In this document: piece by piece, positions 47,549 to 60,900 of the stretch
How the letters are laid out: every line of letters starts with the position of its first letter
How positions within the stretch are numbered: the stretch's first letter is position 1
Origin: Quillaja saponaria
Taxonomy: Eukaryota; Streptophyta; Magnoliopsida; Fabales; Quillajaceae
Reading direction: 5' to 3'
Length of the DNA: 64,000 bases
NCBI GenBank assembly: GCA_029379385.1
Contig: CM055607.1
Span: 310,001-374,000, forward strand
The notes under the pieces: model-generated
What the model was told of the DNA's origin: nothing
Database searches by the model: none
What the model saw: only the letters and a program-made list of their open reading frames with translations
Program-made: the position numbers and the translations under genes

Positions 47549-49669
47549 ATAATTTAGGCTAAATCCATACTAGGCATGCTTTTTGATAGTTAAGGGTTGA
47601 TCAAGGATAGAACAGAAGTAAGCAAGCTTTTTGATTGTGAAGTTGCATGATTCTGCGTTCCCCATGACGCATGCTCATCGATGAAAGTAATCGTTGCCTT
47701 CAATAGTATGTGACATCCCTGATCACTCATGTATGCTTAGATAAATAAGGTAGTGCTTCCATCTATTATGATCCAGTTTCGTTTATTTTGGTTTATGAGC
47801 TGCAGATGTAGCCGTGAACTAGCTTAAAAAATCTTTTGTATTAATTTTGTAAATTACTGTCACATACCTACTTGAGATAAACATTACCATTTTCAAAGTT
47901 CTCTTGTGTGTGATTTCATATGTTTCATTATCTCCTTTGGTAAGTGCTTAAAACAAGATTAAGCAGTCTACTTGATGTCTAGTAGTTACCTATTCCTCAG
48001 ATAAAGTGCAAAAAGAATTTATGTTGTTAATTGGTTTTCAAATTTTCACTTCTTTTTCTTTACTTGGTCATTTTAACGGTTCTGTTGGTTGAATGTGAAA
48101 ATCCTTCGTGGCTATGTCTGCTGCATGACAAGGTAGACTCATTTTGTAGATATGCATAATTTATGAGATGAAATATATGAGGTCTTGCATGTTAGTAATG
48201 TTTGGTAATGTGTGAGATGTAATATTTGTGCTACTGGCTGAAAAATTGAAGTTCTCTATTTGCATATGCAGATTCTGCATTTAACTATATGTATGCTTCA
48301 ATTTTGCTTGTACAGTTCATCCCTTGTATAAAATATTTTTCCCTCTTGCTCATTTATTGGTTCAATGAAGCTTGGGTGTCTGCAGAGCGTAGACTTAAGA
48401 ATGGGAAGAAAATCGAAGTCTAAACCCTCATTCCTTTGAAGGAGAGTGTTAGTATGATTCATGCATTGTCTTCTAAAAACTGAGTTGTTGTCTCCCAGCT
48501 GTTACTTCCAGTAGAAGATAATTAAATTGGTTTCTGGCATTAGCTTTACTGGTGCCTATTGCTGGCTGAGCACAATATAAGAAGTTGGCCTGGCGGGAGC
48601 TTCTCCCAACTGTTTGTGTTTCTCATATCTATGTGATCTCCTTTGGCCAAGTTACGTTATCCTGATTATTTCCCTGGATTTGGGGAACTGCATAAATTTT
48701 TTCATTGCATGACAAAATCAAATATTTTATTTTTTTCTTTTCATTCACAAGTGGCTGACAACTATGCATCACATACTCCATTTAGACCTGAAATCGAATA
48801 TATATTTTTTGTAGTTAATAATAAAAATTAATTCATTAATCAATATTTATATGAAACTTGAACATCAGATCTCTTTCGTACTAGCACTTTCACCTTGAAA
48901 TAAACAATATTAGCTACGTCAAACTCCATTCTACTCAGTAGCAAACCCTTCCATCCAGTCACTCGCCCACCTATCTAAGAAAAACTCAAAACTATAGCCA
49001 TAGATACATACTACTTAATTTATTTATTTCTTTTCTAAATAGAAAAAACAAGAAATCTTGGTATTTTGAGTATCCCACATCCTTCCAATATAAGTCTAAT
49101 TTTGTTTGGATTTGTAGATATTCCTGCTCACAAATATTTTTTTATAATTCAAATCCCTAATACTACAAAAAATTTTAACCACTAAGTGCAAGTATGTTGT
49201 ATTACTTGGACTATGCCTATTGAATAAAATCTTTGTACTTAATTGTTTTTTCGTTGTTATTTTAGCTGCACTCAGCAATAAAAAAATGAAATAAAATAAA
49301 AAACACATTATTCTAAGTCAATTTCTTATTAAAAATAAATAAATAAATAAACAAACAAACGTTAATTCCCGGTTTGTAGTTAAGGGCGGCATCCAACAGG
49401 AACGTACTGGAGTAGGTTACCGGTACCGATCAACAAGTTATCAATACGATATTTCCTGATTTCTGGTTCTCAAGCGTTTCCTTTTTCCGATTTTTCTATC
49501 TCTCTCTCTCTCTCACACGCGAGACGCCACAGGGAATTATCAGGCACCAGAATCCCATGGCCTAGCGGGTGTGCCTTTTACCTAATGTAAATTCATCTAC
49601 TACTATTAAAATCTTCTTTTTTACGAGTTTCATATCCAGCGCTACTCTCTGTCTCCCTTTTCTCTGTAA
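47549..49669. other. Intergenic region between NPP and thioredoxin-like gene
   Basis: NPP 3' flank, then AT-rich DNA, then the CT-rich leader of the next gene (a CTCTCTCTCTCT run near 49500). Short open frames such as 48643-48831 show no family resemblance. No gene is supported. Confidence 0.6.
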
Positions 49670-52623
49670 ATGGCAGATGTTTTTCAATTACCATTCCATT
49701 CACTTCGATTCTCTTCCACTTTGCTCACTTCCTTTGCCTCCTCCTTGAAAACTCTCCAACCGGGTTTGGCACCCACTATGAGCTCAGATAAGAGGGTTTA
49801 TCCGCTTGCATATTCCTCTGCTGGTGGTATTGATCCCTTTTCTTTTAGACCCAGAAAGCAGTTGGTCTCCTTCAAGGTCGGTATTTTGCCCCTTCTTTAA
49901 TACTGTTCCACAGGTTCTCAATTTGCCTAACTTATGAAAAATTACTCAATTTTACTATTACCCTTGTGTTCAATTTCGTTTCATCATACATTACTCTATT
50001 GCTATTGATTGCCTGTGTTCTAATATTTTGGGATAGATGTTGGGAAGTTCGTGTTTTATCTCCACCAAAAGTGAACTTGAGAAAATTAGCCTCTTGGATT
50101 CTTTTTAAATTGACATGTTGCATGTCAATTGCAAATAGGTTGGTATCTGCAGTTTTAGTTGAAAACTCATCTGCTCTATGAAACCCCATTCCCTTGGGCA
50201 CCTCGCACTAAATAAAAAATAAGATTGAATAAAGAAGGGAAATTTAATAGTTTATGGTGTGCTTTATTTTTGTTTTTCCCTTGCTTTTGTTTGATATGTC
50301 ACTTCCTTGGTTTCCTTTAGCTTTTGCTGTTCCTGATATATTTTCATTGACTGGTATGCTTAGAGAAATTTGAATCTCTCCGAACCATTTGGTAAAAATG
50401 TCGGTTAGATATGGTGAACTTATCGTATACTTAATACTTTACCAATTGTTTGTTTTCCTAAATTGATATTTTTTGCCAAATTATTATAAGTATGTACTTA
50501 GCTTGATGTTTTGAACAAGGGACAAGTTCAATCATCTTTTTCACATAACCAGGTTTAACATGCCTCTCCACGATTCAGTGTTTCTCATTTTCTCCCTTTT
50601 GGTAACATGCATTAGCTTGTTATGTTTGATCAAAAGGCATGTCTAGGTTACTTGCTTTCCACAATACCTCAAAACAAGCCTCATCCACCACTTAAACTGT
50701 ATCATTTGCTAAGTACTCTCAAGTGAGTCAAATGCCATATGATATGGGGTTCACCTTTTAGCTAGTGGAAATGTCTGGAAAGCGTGAATTTTTAGGACTT
50801 CTGCAAAACATGTGCTTTCCTGTGCTTTTTCCATCAAACCTGATGCTAGAAATCAACAGGCTTTACTGTGTTCTGTAATGAGGAATTTTAGGGGATTAGG
50901 GTTCTCCTTTATCTCCTCCACCTGAGGGTTTCAGTATCCATCTCCGCAGATATTTCCAGATCACATGTTGTGTCCCTTCCCTGCAAGACTTCCAATGTTG
51001 GGGTGGTTGTAGTAACAGAAAGCTAAATGTATGGTGCCTTGTTGCTCTTCTTCTTGGACTCTCCCTCCCCTCTTCTTTCCCTTAAAATAAGAGTTTATTT
51101 GTTAGGAGTTGATTGCTTCATAGTAAGGCACACTACAGATGTCCCTGGCTATGGTGTAGGAGTAACCTAAATATCCTCGTAAGCCTGCATTTTCTTTATT
51201 AAGTACTTGTAGCAGCTGAATGTTTAAGCTATCGTACTCATTACTCTCACTTTCTTAAACACAGTATGCTCAAGTATTTGTGAATCACCCGACTTAATCA
51301 GGTCATTCATCATGTCCAGTGAAAAAAAAATTCAAGCGTCTCTTCCTTTTCCCCTGTGCAAATGCTACTGAACTCTAATTCCAGTGTATGTTTTTCTCAT
51401 GGCTTCTTATGTTTGTTGTTATCCACTTCACTGCAGGTACGTGCAACTATTGCTGCAACCGACCAGCCTAAATGGTGGGAAAAAAATGCACCAAATATGA
51501 TTGATATTCATTCCACACAAGAATTTTTGAGTGCTTTAAGTGAAGCTGGAGATAGATTAGTCATTGTTGAATTTTATGGAACCTGGTGTGCTTCTTGCCG
51601 AGCATTATTCCCCAAGGTAAAACCGTATTTAGGAGAACATCAACTGAGTGCATAGTTGCTGATTAATTGTTCCAAAGAATTTAAAGAAAATGTAACTCAG
51701 TGATCAAAATCTGATGGAGCTTTCCCGCACAAATAAGAGTTTGTATCACTTCATCAAATTTTGCTGTTGAATTATGTTCATGTATTCTGAGCTGTTCTTG
51801 TGCTGATATACTTGTATTATCTGTCAGCTCTGCAGAACTGCAGAGGATCACCCAGATATTGTGGTCCTGAAAGTGAATTTTGATGAGAATAAGCCAATGT
51901 GCAAAAGTATGAATGTGAAAGTGCTTCCTTATTTCCACTTCTATCGTGGAGCTGATGGGCAGCTGGAGTCTTTTTCATGTTCACTTGCTAAGGTAAATGT
52001 TGTAGTTTCAGGTCTTGTGCTCAGAATTTAATATCAATTAAGTGATTGAATGATTGATGGATTGGTGCCAGTCTTAGTGTCAGATTGAGAAACAGAGTTG
52101 TCTGTGTTCTGTAGGACTCTATGGAATCTTGTATTTACCTTTCATCTTGCTGAAGTAAAGTATATCCCTGAAAGAAAATATGATAAATGGTAACAACCTG
52201 ATTTACTTATATTCTGTTTACTTTCGATAATTAGAAATTGTTGGGATTCCATCATTGACATCATTGGTTTAGATTTTCACGTTGGTGTTATCTGATGGGA
52301 ATAGCTGAATCGAATAAGATTCCGAAACCAATATAAAATGGGGTCCTTGGCTGATTGGCTCTGTAGCATAGGGGTGATAGTCATGCATTATACTTTGGTT
52401 CTATTCCTAATGTAGACGGTAACCTACATCAGAACCATATCTTTTAGTGTCTAATAATTTCACTTGGTAATATTTGAATTTTATTTTGCAGTTTCAGAAA
52501 ATAAAGGATGCTATTCAAACACACAACACAGCTCGATGCAGCATTGGTCCACCTAAGGGAATTGGAGATCTTATACTTGAACCATCCTGTGTTCCGAAGG
52601 ACAGGCCTATAGAGTCTACTTAA
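49670..52623 (+). CDS. Thioredoxin-like 2, chloroplastic (atypical Cys-His-rich thioredoxin)
   Basis: A plastid thioredoxin of the TRXL2/ACHT1-2 type; family members oxidise chloroplast redox targets, helping switch off photosynthetic enzymes in the dark. Exons 49670-49876, 51437-51616, 51828-51992 and 52492-52623; all phase 0; 227 aa. Residues 1 to about 70 form a Ser/Leu-rich transit peptide. The thioredoxin fold spans about 90-190, with [14 protein letters not shown] placing the redox Cys pair at 120 and 123 (WCASC instead of the canonical WCGPC). [15 protein letters not shown] and [13 protein letters not shown] follow, and the C-terminal tail has RCSIGPPKG. Intron 1 is long (1560 bp). A small upstream in-frame Met at 51356 belongs to intron sequence, not a second start. 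Confidence 0.94.
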
Positions 52624-53173
52624 GTGATTCTGATCCTACTTATGTACTTACTCTATTGATGATGCATAGGAAAAGGGAGGGGAGGGGGAATGCACCAGAA
52701 GAATGTCCTTGGTGAAGTATGTAGTTATTATGTATATTTACATTTTCTTGTACAAGAATTAAAGCACAAGTTGTTTATCTTGCTCATTCTTTTTCATTCA
52801 TGATCTGGCTGTAATCATTGTACCTGAACGCTCAGTGCAACTGAAATCCAGGTTTTAAATTTGTATTTAGTTCCTACTTTATTTGAGAGTTCATCATAAC
52901 TTGTTTAAGCCTACCTGCTACTGATCTTAACTGATGTTCTTAGTGTACTCTCAATTTGTTTGAATCTGGTTTTGGAGAGGAAAATATTTCAGTCCCTCTG
53001 ATGCACGTTATGATATCCTCTCATCAATGACATGGCCAACAGTCCAACAGCCGGTACTCTTGCATTCTTGCGTCACATCTTCTACTCAACTAGTGTCATG
53101 GATTAGTATTCCTCTGATCGCTGTCATCATTGCTCTCTGTGAAAAAGGAAAAAAATAAAAAAAGAACAGGAAG

Positions 53174-53700
53174 GTGACAACATATGGAACAATCCCATCA
53201 GAGCCAACGGCAACATCAGACTTTCTATTGGTATCTCTGGTCGAAGAACGGATCCAAACGGGTCTTTGGCACGCGAAGACCATGGAAGGAAATGATCTAC
53301 CACTCCAATTCCCAATCAGCTTCTTTGATACAATTCAGAGACCTCCGGATGAATTGCACTGTTATTATGTTATTCATACCCTTCCTAAGTTTGCTCTGGG
53401 ACCTAATCTCGTTGATTGTATTCATTGTCATGATGGTTGCATGGCTATTTCTATATTTCCTCAAAGACGACCCTTTGGTGGTTTTTGCCTTTTTGGCTAT
53501 GTGATTGATGAGCTAGTAGTGATATGGCATTGTTATTTAGTCACAACGGGTTTTCCTTTTTTCTGACAAAAGTAACGGATAATGTAATAGTGGGTCTCTA
53601 TTGGATTAGTGGTTGTGTTGGTTACTACAATACTGAGAGAGGCAGAGGATCTGTTTTCTGTGGATGAAGAAGCAGGGCTTGGATCTGTGGTGGGATGTTG
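53174..53700 (+). pseudogene. PRA1 family (prenylated Rab acceptor) pseudogene
   Basis: A decayed intronless copy of a PRA1 gene, whose family acts in vesicle trafficking as Rab/prenyl binding membrane proteins. Remnants in order: TTYGTIPSEP beginning at a GTG where the start ATG should be; EERIQTGL, then a one-base insertion near 53265 shifting to FGTRRPWKEM; LRMNCTVIMLFIPFLSLLWD and FLKDDPLVVF in the second frame; a shift back near 53485 to FGYVIDELVV; then stops at 53564 and after; and finally IGLVVVLVTTILREAEDLF and DEEAGLGS in the original frame near 53605-53680. It resembles the PRA1.F clade. It lies about 550 bp after the thioredoxin gene. No functional product is expected. Confidence 0.85.
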
Positions 53701-53759
53701 TGCAAATACCTCTAAAACATGCCGCCTCCTCATCTTTTACTTCGTTATAGCTAGTAGTG

Positions 53760-55671
53760 GTTCGTCATGATGTTTTTGGATTTAGAATCAGATAAGTAAT
53801 AGTTAAAATTTTTTTTCTTTTCTTTTCTGATTGATTCACAAACTAAATATTATTTAAATTTCCTTCAAACGTGAGGATTCTTATTCCTTCTTTTGTTTTC
53901 TTGCCCTTATGGGGGTATATTTTTCAAGCTTATAATATAGCTCATGATCCTTTCCATTGGATTCTAGTAGCGGTTTGGAGGAAGTTCATTCTTTCAAGAA
54001 ACACAAACAAATGAATAAGTCATGGAAGTGATGCGTGGTGTGATTGGAAATGCATGATTTCGTAGCCAAATTCCAAAGAGAAGAATTTTCAAAGTTAGTC
54101 TACAACAAAGAGAAGAAGATTAATGTAGAGCATGCCAATAGCTGTTGTAGTTTCAGTCACAGTTTTTCTCTTCTCTTTTCCGTCTTTCCTATGTTCTTAA
54201 TATATGAATTATGGAAAATGAAATGGTATCCTTCTTGAGTAGAACATGCGAAAAGATAAGATTGTAAGTTTGCTCATATCATAATGTGTTCCTCTCCTGC
54301 CTTCAAATTACACCTCAAGCTGTAATGCAGTAACAAAAATCTATAATATAATGACAAAGATAGCAAGACATCGTAAAGAAAATGGAGAAGTATAAAAGGT
54401 TTAAGCTGCTTTTGGAATTTTACGCAATTTCCTTTGACTCTTAAAAGAGTTTATAGAGTATGCAGTTATTAGTATTAACCTAAATCGGGATTCGCCTAAA
54501 TTTGCTAGTAACAACAGGTACAGACTGCAAATGATTCCTATGAATAGTATAGTACCCGCTTTTCCGGCTGCCTCATTCATTATATTCCTGAGGTTCATGC
54601 AACCCTCTTCAATAAATTCATAAAGTCGCAGTGTTTTCTTTTTTGGTGGGGGAAGGGAGGGGATGTTAAAACTTAAAATTACAGTTTCACTTTGTTAACT
54701 TGGACATGAACCCACCTACCACATAAAACCAACAGGCTTTGCTTTCCGCCTACAGAAATGTGTAATGGCTACTACACTTCGAATGGTTAATAGAAAAAGG
54801 ACTGCTTAACAAGATTGATTTATAGGAACATTTGTCATCAAATTATTAAAGTAAGTTATGATGACAGATCTTGCCAACAAAATTTGAATCAACACAAAAA
54901 AGTGTCGTAAACAAGTTAGAATGTTGCAACTCCTAGACAGCATACCCCACCATCCACTAATCGAAAAGCATATGGCCGTGGACCATCGAATACTGCCAAT
55001 TATATTGATACCAAGCCAGGGGGATAGGGAATCATGCTTTCTCTAGGATGACTGTAATCTCATCAAACACTAAAGAAAAGTTCAATGAAAAAGGTTTTAA
55101 AAAACAAACACCGATCCCTCTCCTGCTCTTCACAAACTAGGGGGCCATCACACTGTAAAGGAGCAAAGGAAAGTTAGAACTTAAAACATTATGCACATTT
55201 TTCCATTTTCAAATGATCAAATCAACTGACCCAGTGTCTTCTCATTGAAGAGTGTTCTGGTTATCATTGAGCAATTACCAAGAAAGCTTGTTCTTTTATT
55301 TCATAGTGTTTGGTTTTTCTATTCTCTTGCTGGAAACGAACCATAGACAATTGTGCAATAGAAAATATAGAAGATTTCAAATAGCAAACAACTCAAACTA
55401 TATGAAAGTTATATACATGAATACATCTGCATATGCTGAAATGCAGACAAAGCTTGTTTCTTAAATGGCTTTGCTAAGTTGTTAAATCTATCACTCTTTA
55501 GTCCAATAAAATAAAGTACATGACATCTAATACAGAAAAGATGAAGAATATTCTCATTAAAATAATTGAACTGCAAAATAGGTGGATTATTATACAGGGT
55601 CATCTTTGAGATCAATCTACCATAACCACAATGTTACAAATGATTCTTAGCCACATTTCACTCACAAAAAA
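53760..55671. other. Gene-free region between PRA1 pseudogene and cytidine deaminase
   Basis: No coding region is supported. A 65-codon hydrophobic frame on the minus strand (54401-54598) has no recognised relatives and no supporting context. Confidence 0.55.
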
Positions 55672-56586
55672 TTAGGCTTTTTCACAATTGTTCAGAGCCC
55701 CAAAACTGCAATAGAATGCCTTAAATTCACACTGGGGCGAAATAGACTGCAGTAGCAACTTAGCAGTCTGTTCTTGTTTCACCACAGCTCCATCCTTCTC
55801 CACCAAGGCAGCAGCAACAATTTTGTCATATTCCTCACCCCCACCTGCAACATAGGCCACTAAAGCCGCCTGCACCGGACCCAAGCTTGGGTTATATGCT
55901 GCAGATTCCATATAAGACCCTTTGTAAATCTTACCCTCAAAATCCATAAGTGCCACACCAGATGGTGAACCACTATATGGAGCATGAGATTTGTTTGCAG
56001 CCTCCAAAGCCGCATGTTTTAATTTGCCATCAATTTTTGAAGAATTCCCATTGCAGATACCATTTGATAAATTGTTGGATTCTCTCAAAAACGATAACCT
56101 ATTATGGTGTGGCTCTAAAAGCAGAGGAACCTCCTTATCCAGAAGGTTATCGGGTCCGAACCTGTGGGATAGAAAATGCGATAAAGGGTTAAACTTGTCG
56201 TGCCCATCAGATGTGATGAGGAGCTTTATATCAGGGGCTCCCCGAATTTCTTGAAGAAATTGACGGCAATGGCCACAAGGGGCAGCAGAGACAACAAGGT
56301 AATCGAGATGGGGTTCGGCATTTATAGAAAGATTGGTGACGAGGAACTGTTCGGCGTGAACCGAATGGTGAAGGGGGAGACCCGGGAACTCGAGGTTGAC
56401 ACCGAGGAAGATCCGACCGGATGATCCAAAACCAATGGCGCCGACGTGGTAATTGGATATTGGGGGACGAGCGAGGTTCTTTGCGGAATTAACCAGGGAT
56501 GGGAGGAACTGGATGACAGTGAGCCCAGAGTCATTGGCCATTGATTCTGCTTCGGATGCTTCGATTACAAATCTGGTTTGATCCAT
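55672..56586 (-). CDS. CDA1: Cytidine deaminase
   Basis: Zinc-dependent hydrolytic deamination of cytidine and deoxycytidine to uridine forms; pyrimidine salvage in the cytosol. Single exon, 304 aa, ATG at 56586 and stop at 55672. It is of the homodimeric two-domain type. The catalytic domain has SNYHVGAIGFGSSG and HSVHAEQF with ligand His77 and proton-shuttle Glu79; zinc Cys104 and Cys107 lie in SAAPCGHCRQF. The C-terminal half repeats the fold without zinc ligands (HAPYSGSPSGVAL, YMESAAYNPSLGPVQAAL). All catalytic residues are intact. It is divergent from the methyltransferase gene, with 1.4 kb between start codons. Confidence 0.96.
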   Translation of the reverse strand: MDQTRFVIEASEAESMANDSGLTVIQFLPSLVNSAKNLARPPISNYHVGAIGFGSSGRIFLGVNLEFPGLPLHHSVHAEQFLVTNLSINAEPHLDYLVVSAAPCGHCRQFLQEIRGAPDIKLLITSDGHDKFNPLSHFLSHRFGPDNLLDKEVPLLLEPHHNRLSFLRESNNLSNGICNGNSSKIDGKLKHAALEAANKSHAPYSGSPSGVALMDFEGKIYKGSYMESAAYNPSLGPVQAALVAYVAGGGEEYDKIVAAALVEKDGAVVKQEQTAKLLLQSISPQCEFKAFYCSFGALNNCEKA

Positions 56587-57983
56587 TTCGGTGAGGAAAG
56601 TGAGCCCGGCTTGATGGGTTTTGCTTGGTTTTATTGTTTATTGATCGGAGAGATCTCTGGGATCAGAAAACTGAGAAAGAGGAGGCAGTGAGCGCAAGAG
56701 TCTCCTCCCCTACAAATGAGGAAGGAAGGAGGGAAGGGAAGGAGAAGGGGAAGTGACCGGTACTAAAAAAGAGTAATTTATAGTGGGGGTTGTTGCTATT
56801 TCCAGTTAAGTTTTTGCTATCGCCAGAGAGGGTGGATAGATTCCAGCTGGTCTGTATTTTTAATTTTATTTTAGGGACAGAAATCATTTTACCTCATTCA
56901 TCTGCTTTCAAATGGTGCTTCCTAGTTTCTTAAAAAATTAAAATTCTTTGATGTGGTTCCTTAAGATTATTAAACCAAATATAGATTAGGATGTTATGTA
57001 GGATTTACTTGGAATTCTTTCTAACTTCTATAAATGATGAATGAATGGCGAAATTGTCCCTTTCTGAGGTTAGTAAGAGTGTAAGACAAAAAGATGTCTT
57101 TGAGTTGAGTAAACGCATAAACCTTCTCTCAAGCTTAATTATTGTGAGACATTAATAATAAATTATATTTATTTAACGGTTAGTGGACAATAACAAACAA
57201 TACCTCTTTGTTACATATATATTTATTTATTTAATGAGAAATTGTATGATATATTTCTCTCTCTCTCTCTATATATATATATATTAAAGTGGATGGTGAC
57301 TGGGTCCAAACCACCCAATTGCTTGGAATCTTATGCAGAGTTGCTGCAAGCTTGCATGCAATTATTAATTAATTACTACCCATTCTGTTATATATATATA
57401 TATATATAGGTTGCTTACTACACAATCTAATTAACAATTAGCCATACTGTTTCTTTTTTGGCACTTAATTGGAACTTCCTCACAATTGCTAAGAAAAGAC
57501 TCCCATATATTTATTTCCTATAGAAAAGAACAAAAAAGACATTAAATGATTTGATAGTATTTTTAAAAATATTTTTCATTGATGTAATTTTAAATTATGA
57601 AGCTCAATTATAAAATATAATTACTTTGTTATAAAAATATGACCCTCTAATTGATATTTTTGTAGAACAATCAGTGAGAATGGAAAATAAGTTAGTGGGC
57701 CAGCCAATTTGCCAAAATGAAACTAGTAATTGGTCCATAAGCTCCCAACTGGAAAAGTATTTTTCTTTTTCTTTAAAAAAAAAAAAAGAAAAAAGAAAAA
57801 AGGAAAAACATATTTGATTTGTAGAATGCAGCCACGTAAACAGCATGTACATCACTTATCAGTGTCAGTGATATTTTTATTAAACGGTACGCGATGATCC
57901 CCTCAACCTCTCCATATCTGAACGACTGAACCCCATTCCCCAAGGCATTCCAATTAGACCTGACCCACGTCTGAGGGTTTAAG
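56587..57983. other. Intergenic region between divergent deaminase and methyltransferase genes
   Basis: Shared upstream region. It contains (CT)n and (TA)n at about 57257-57285, (TA)n at about 57392-57408, and an A/G-rich run at 57774-57806. No gene was recognised. Confidence 0.6.
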
Positions 57984-60900
57984 ATGACCAATTTTCTTGG
58001 ACTCAGACTCCAGTGCAGGGTACCAATTTTGGTTTGTGTTCCCTCTACTTCCGGATACTCAAAGACTGTTTCCCGTGGTTCATCGAGGAAGTGGAACGGA
58101 GGTGGTACAACTCGTGCGTCTCGCCGCCTAGTATTAGGCCTGGGGCCTTCGTTCTTGGCTCAGTTCATGAGCATGGTCGGCACAGTTGGTGGAAAAACCT
58201 TCATTGCCTCAGCCAGCCTAAAGGGTGCTTCCTCTGTTGAAGAGGTGAACTCCAATCCAAATTCTTTAGTTCGTGATTTATATGTGTGATTTGCTTTCTG
58301 GGTTTTCTTCCATTTTGCTGCTTAGTTTTGGGTTTTTCCTAAATTGATAAAATGTGCAGCAGTCTACTTAAATTGAACCCATTGTTTATATTACATTTCT
58401 TACAATTAAAATTTGAATCATCTATTCCAAGTATAATGCAAACATGATATCTTCTGATTCCTGCGGGGGGATTTTGATAGCTAACCAAAACCGTAAAAGT
58501 CGTGTTCCAACTTTTGCAGCAGTGATTTAGCTCTGTAGACCAACTTTACTATGGTTCTAACATTTTGTTTTGGGGCCATAAGCTATAGATGCGCCAAAAT
58601 ACGTTATTCTTGTTGCTTCATGTGGTAATGAAGTTCAATCTCATTGACATTTCTAATCTTCTGTGCTTTATTTCTTCTTAAAGATATTAAAGAATGCGGA
58701 ATGGCCAGAGCAATTCCCTTTCAAGGAGGAGGATTTCCAGCGTTTTGATGAGTAAATATACTCAAATTACTTACTTGTATAGAATTCTAGTTTAATTTTG
58801 TCTTTTTGTTAGAGGTAACTAGGTAAACAATTGATTTCATGATCTATAAGTTGGCAGTCATTTGCATATAGCCAGAAGCAGCGTCAATTTGTTGAAAACT
58901 TTAAAACTCCATTGCATATAATCAACACTCACCCTGTAGTCCAAAATTAGGAGCTTCTCCTTGTACCCTATATAGAATATCAAGGCTCACAACTGTTTTT
59001 ATTGTTCTTCTTTTCTTTATTACATACAAGATGACATTAGGGAGTCTGGAATCTATTAGATTTATTTAGATTAACTCAATTTGTAATTTTAAAATTAAGA
59101 TGGCCTTCCATTTTTTATGTGTACATTAGCTATTCCATTGAGTCTCGTTTGAAGATTAAACTGCCATGTGCTATACTTATACCCTATTACATTCTTTGTG
59201 CTGCTAAACTCTACTTGAGAGAGAAATACAATATTACCAAAAGAAATACAATATTACCTTTTGTTTCCAAATGAAAAAGACTAAAAACTAAATACCATTT
59301 CTTATACTTACTAAACCTTATATATAATTTTTATCATGTATAGTGTCATCTTATAAAGAATTTTTTACCAGTATATTTATGGTCCATGTCAGTCATTTTG
59401 AATTTTCACTGCAAGACAGTTTAAGCACTAGGTTTCTGTTTTTAAGAATATAATAAATGATTCTCCCTTCAGGTCATCAGATTCGTTGTTCTATGAAGCA
59501 CCTCGCTTTGTGACACACATAGATGAACCAGCCATTACTGCTCTTACGAAGTATTACTCAAAGGTTTTTCCTCCTAGCAACAGTCCAGGAGTAAGCATCT
59601 TGGATTTGTGTAGCAGTTGGGTAAGAAATTTTAGTTCTTTCTGACAGCTTCTATCTGGCTTTCACATTTCAATTATTACGACCTCACTCTTTACTTTATA
59701 TTAGGTCAGTCATTTTCCAACTGGATACAAGCAAGAAAGAGTAGTTGGATTAGGCATGAATGAAGAAGAGCTAAAAAGGAATCTGGTGAGATAATTCTTT
59801 TATATTCTAAAAATTTTTGTTGTTCACTTGGATATATATAATTTGAATACTTTTATGTAACTATCTGTCGGTAGCATTTTTTTCTGTATAAAACTCAAGT
59901 ACTCAACTACTACACTTTCACAAGAGAATCCTATTATTTTCGGATAATATGTAGATGACATGTCTGCACTGGTAGTGCATCATGTATCAGAATAAAACAA
60001 GTAAACCGTTGAGTTTTATATTTGGACCTTTCAATAAATATTCAATCTGGCTTATATGCGTCCAATTTTATTTCATTTCTCTCCGTAGGTTCTGACCGAG
60101 TATGTTGTGCAAGACTTAAATTTGAACCCCAGGCTTCCATTTGAGGATAATTCTTTTGATGTCATTACCAATGTGGTAAGGACATCTTTTCTTATATCTA
60201 GATTTATTAGCATCTTTTTTTTTAGCTTCAAGTTTTGCATGCTTTAGGCATATTAATATACGGGATATTTAATTTCATTTGCATATCAGTATGTCTGCAG
60301 TTTATGTAGTTCTGTTTTTTTTTTGGTTTTGTTCCTGTAATGGTTAAAGCTTAGACCTTGGTTTCTATTAACTTTTGGCTTAGTATTCAGTTGTAACAAT
60401 TTCAAGGCAATTGACCATGCTAGTTCTAAGTGCTTGTTGTAACTTTAAATATATGAATTCATGTTTCGGAGTGCACATTGCAATAAGGTTAGAAGTAGAT
60501 CTGCGCACTTCAAATAAATGAGACTTTAAAGAGATACATATTAGTTTATTTATTTATTTATTTTATCACATTAATCAAAGAGCGGAACCATTTTTTGTCT
60601 TCTTTTGAGTTTCATTGGAGCTCTTAATGTGACAAATGTGTCAAAGTCCTTAATATTAAATTTTTTAATGCTTGTGTAATCAAACTCATTATGTGCCACA
60701 GGTCAGTGTTGATTACCTAACGAAGCCTCTTGACATTTTCAAGGAGATGTGCCGGATTCTTAAGCCAGGTGGACTGGCTATAATGAGGTGATAATTTTGT
60801 AAACTTTCAATTTAGAATAGCTCCAGTTTTCATTATCATTCTTAAGGCTCATGAATAAGTTTCTGTTTTGATGAAACTGTTTTGAAAGCGTCATATTAAG

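Noticed and set aside
54401..54598. 65-residue hydrophobic peptide on the minus strand
   Set aside because: It has one membrane-like segment but no recognised relatives, promoter or neighbouring exons.
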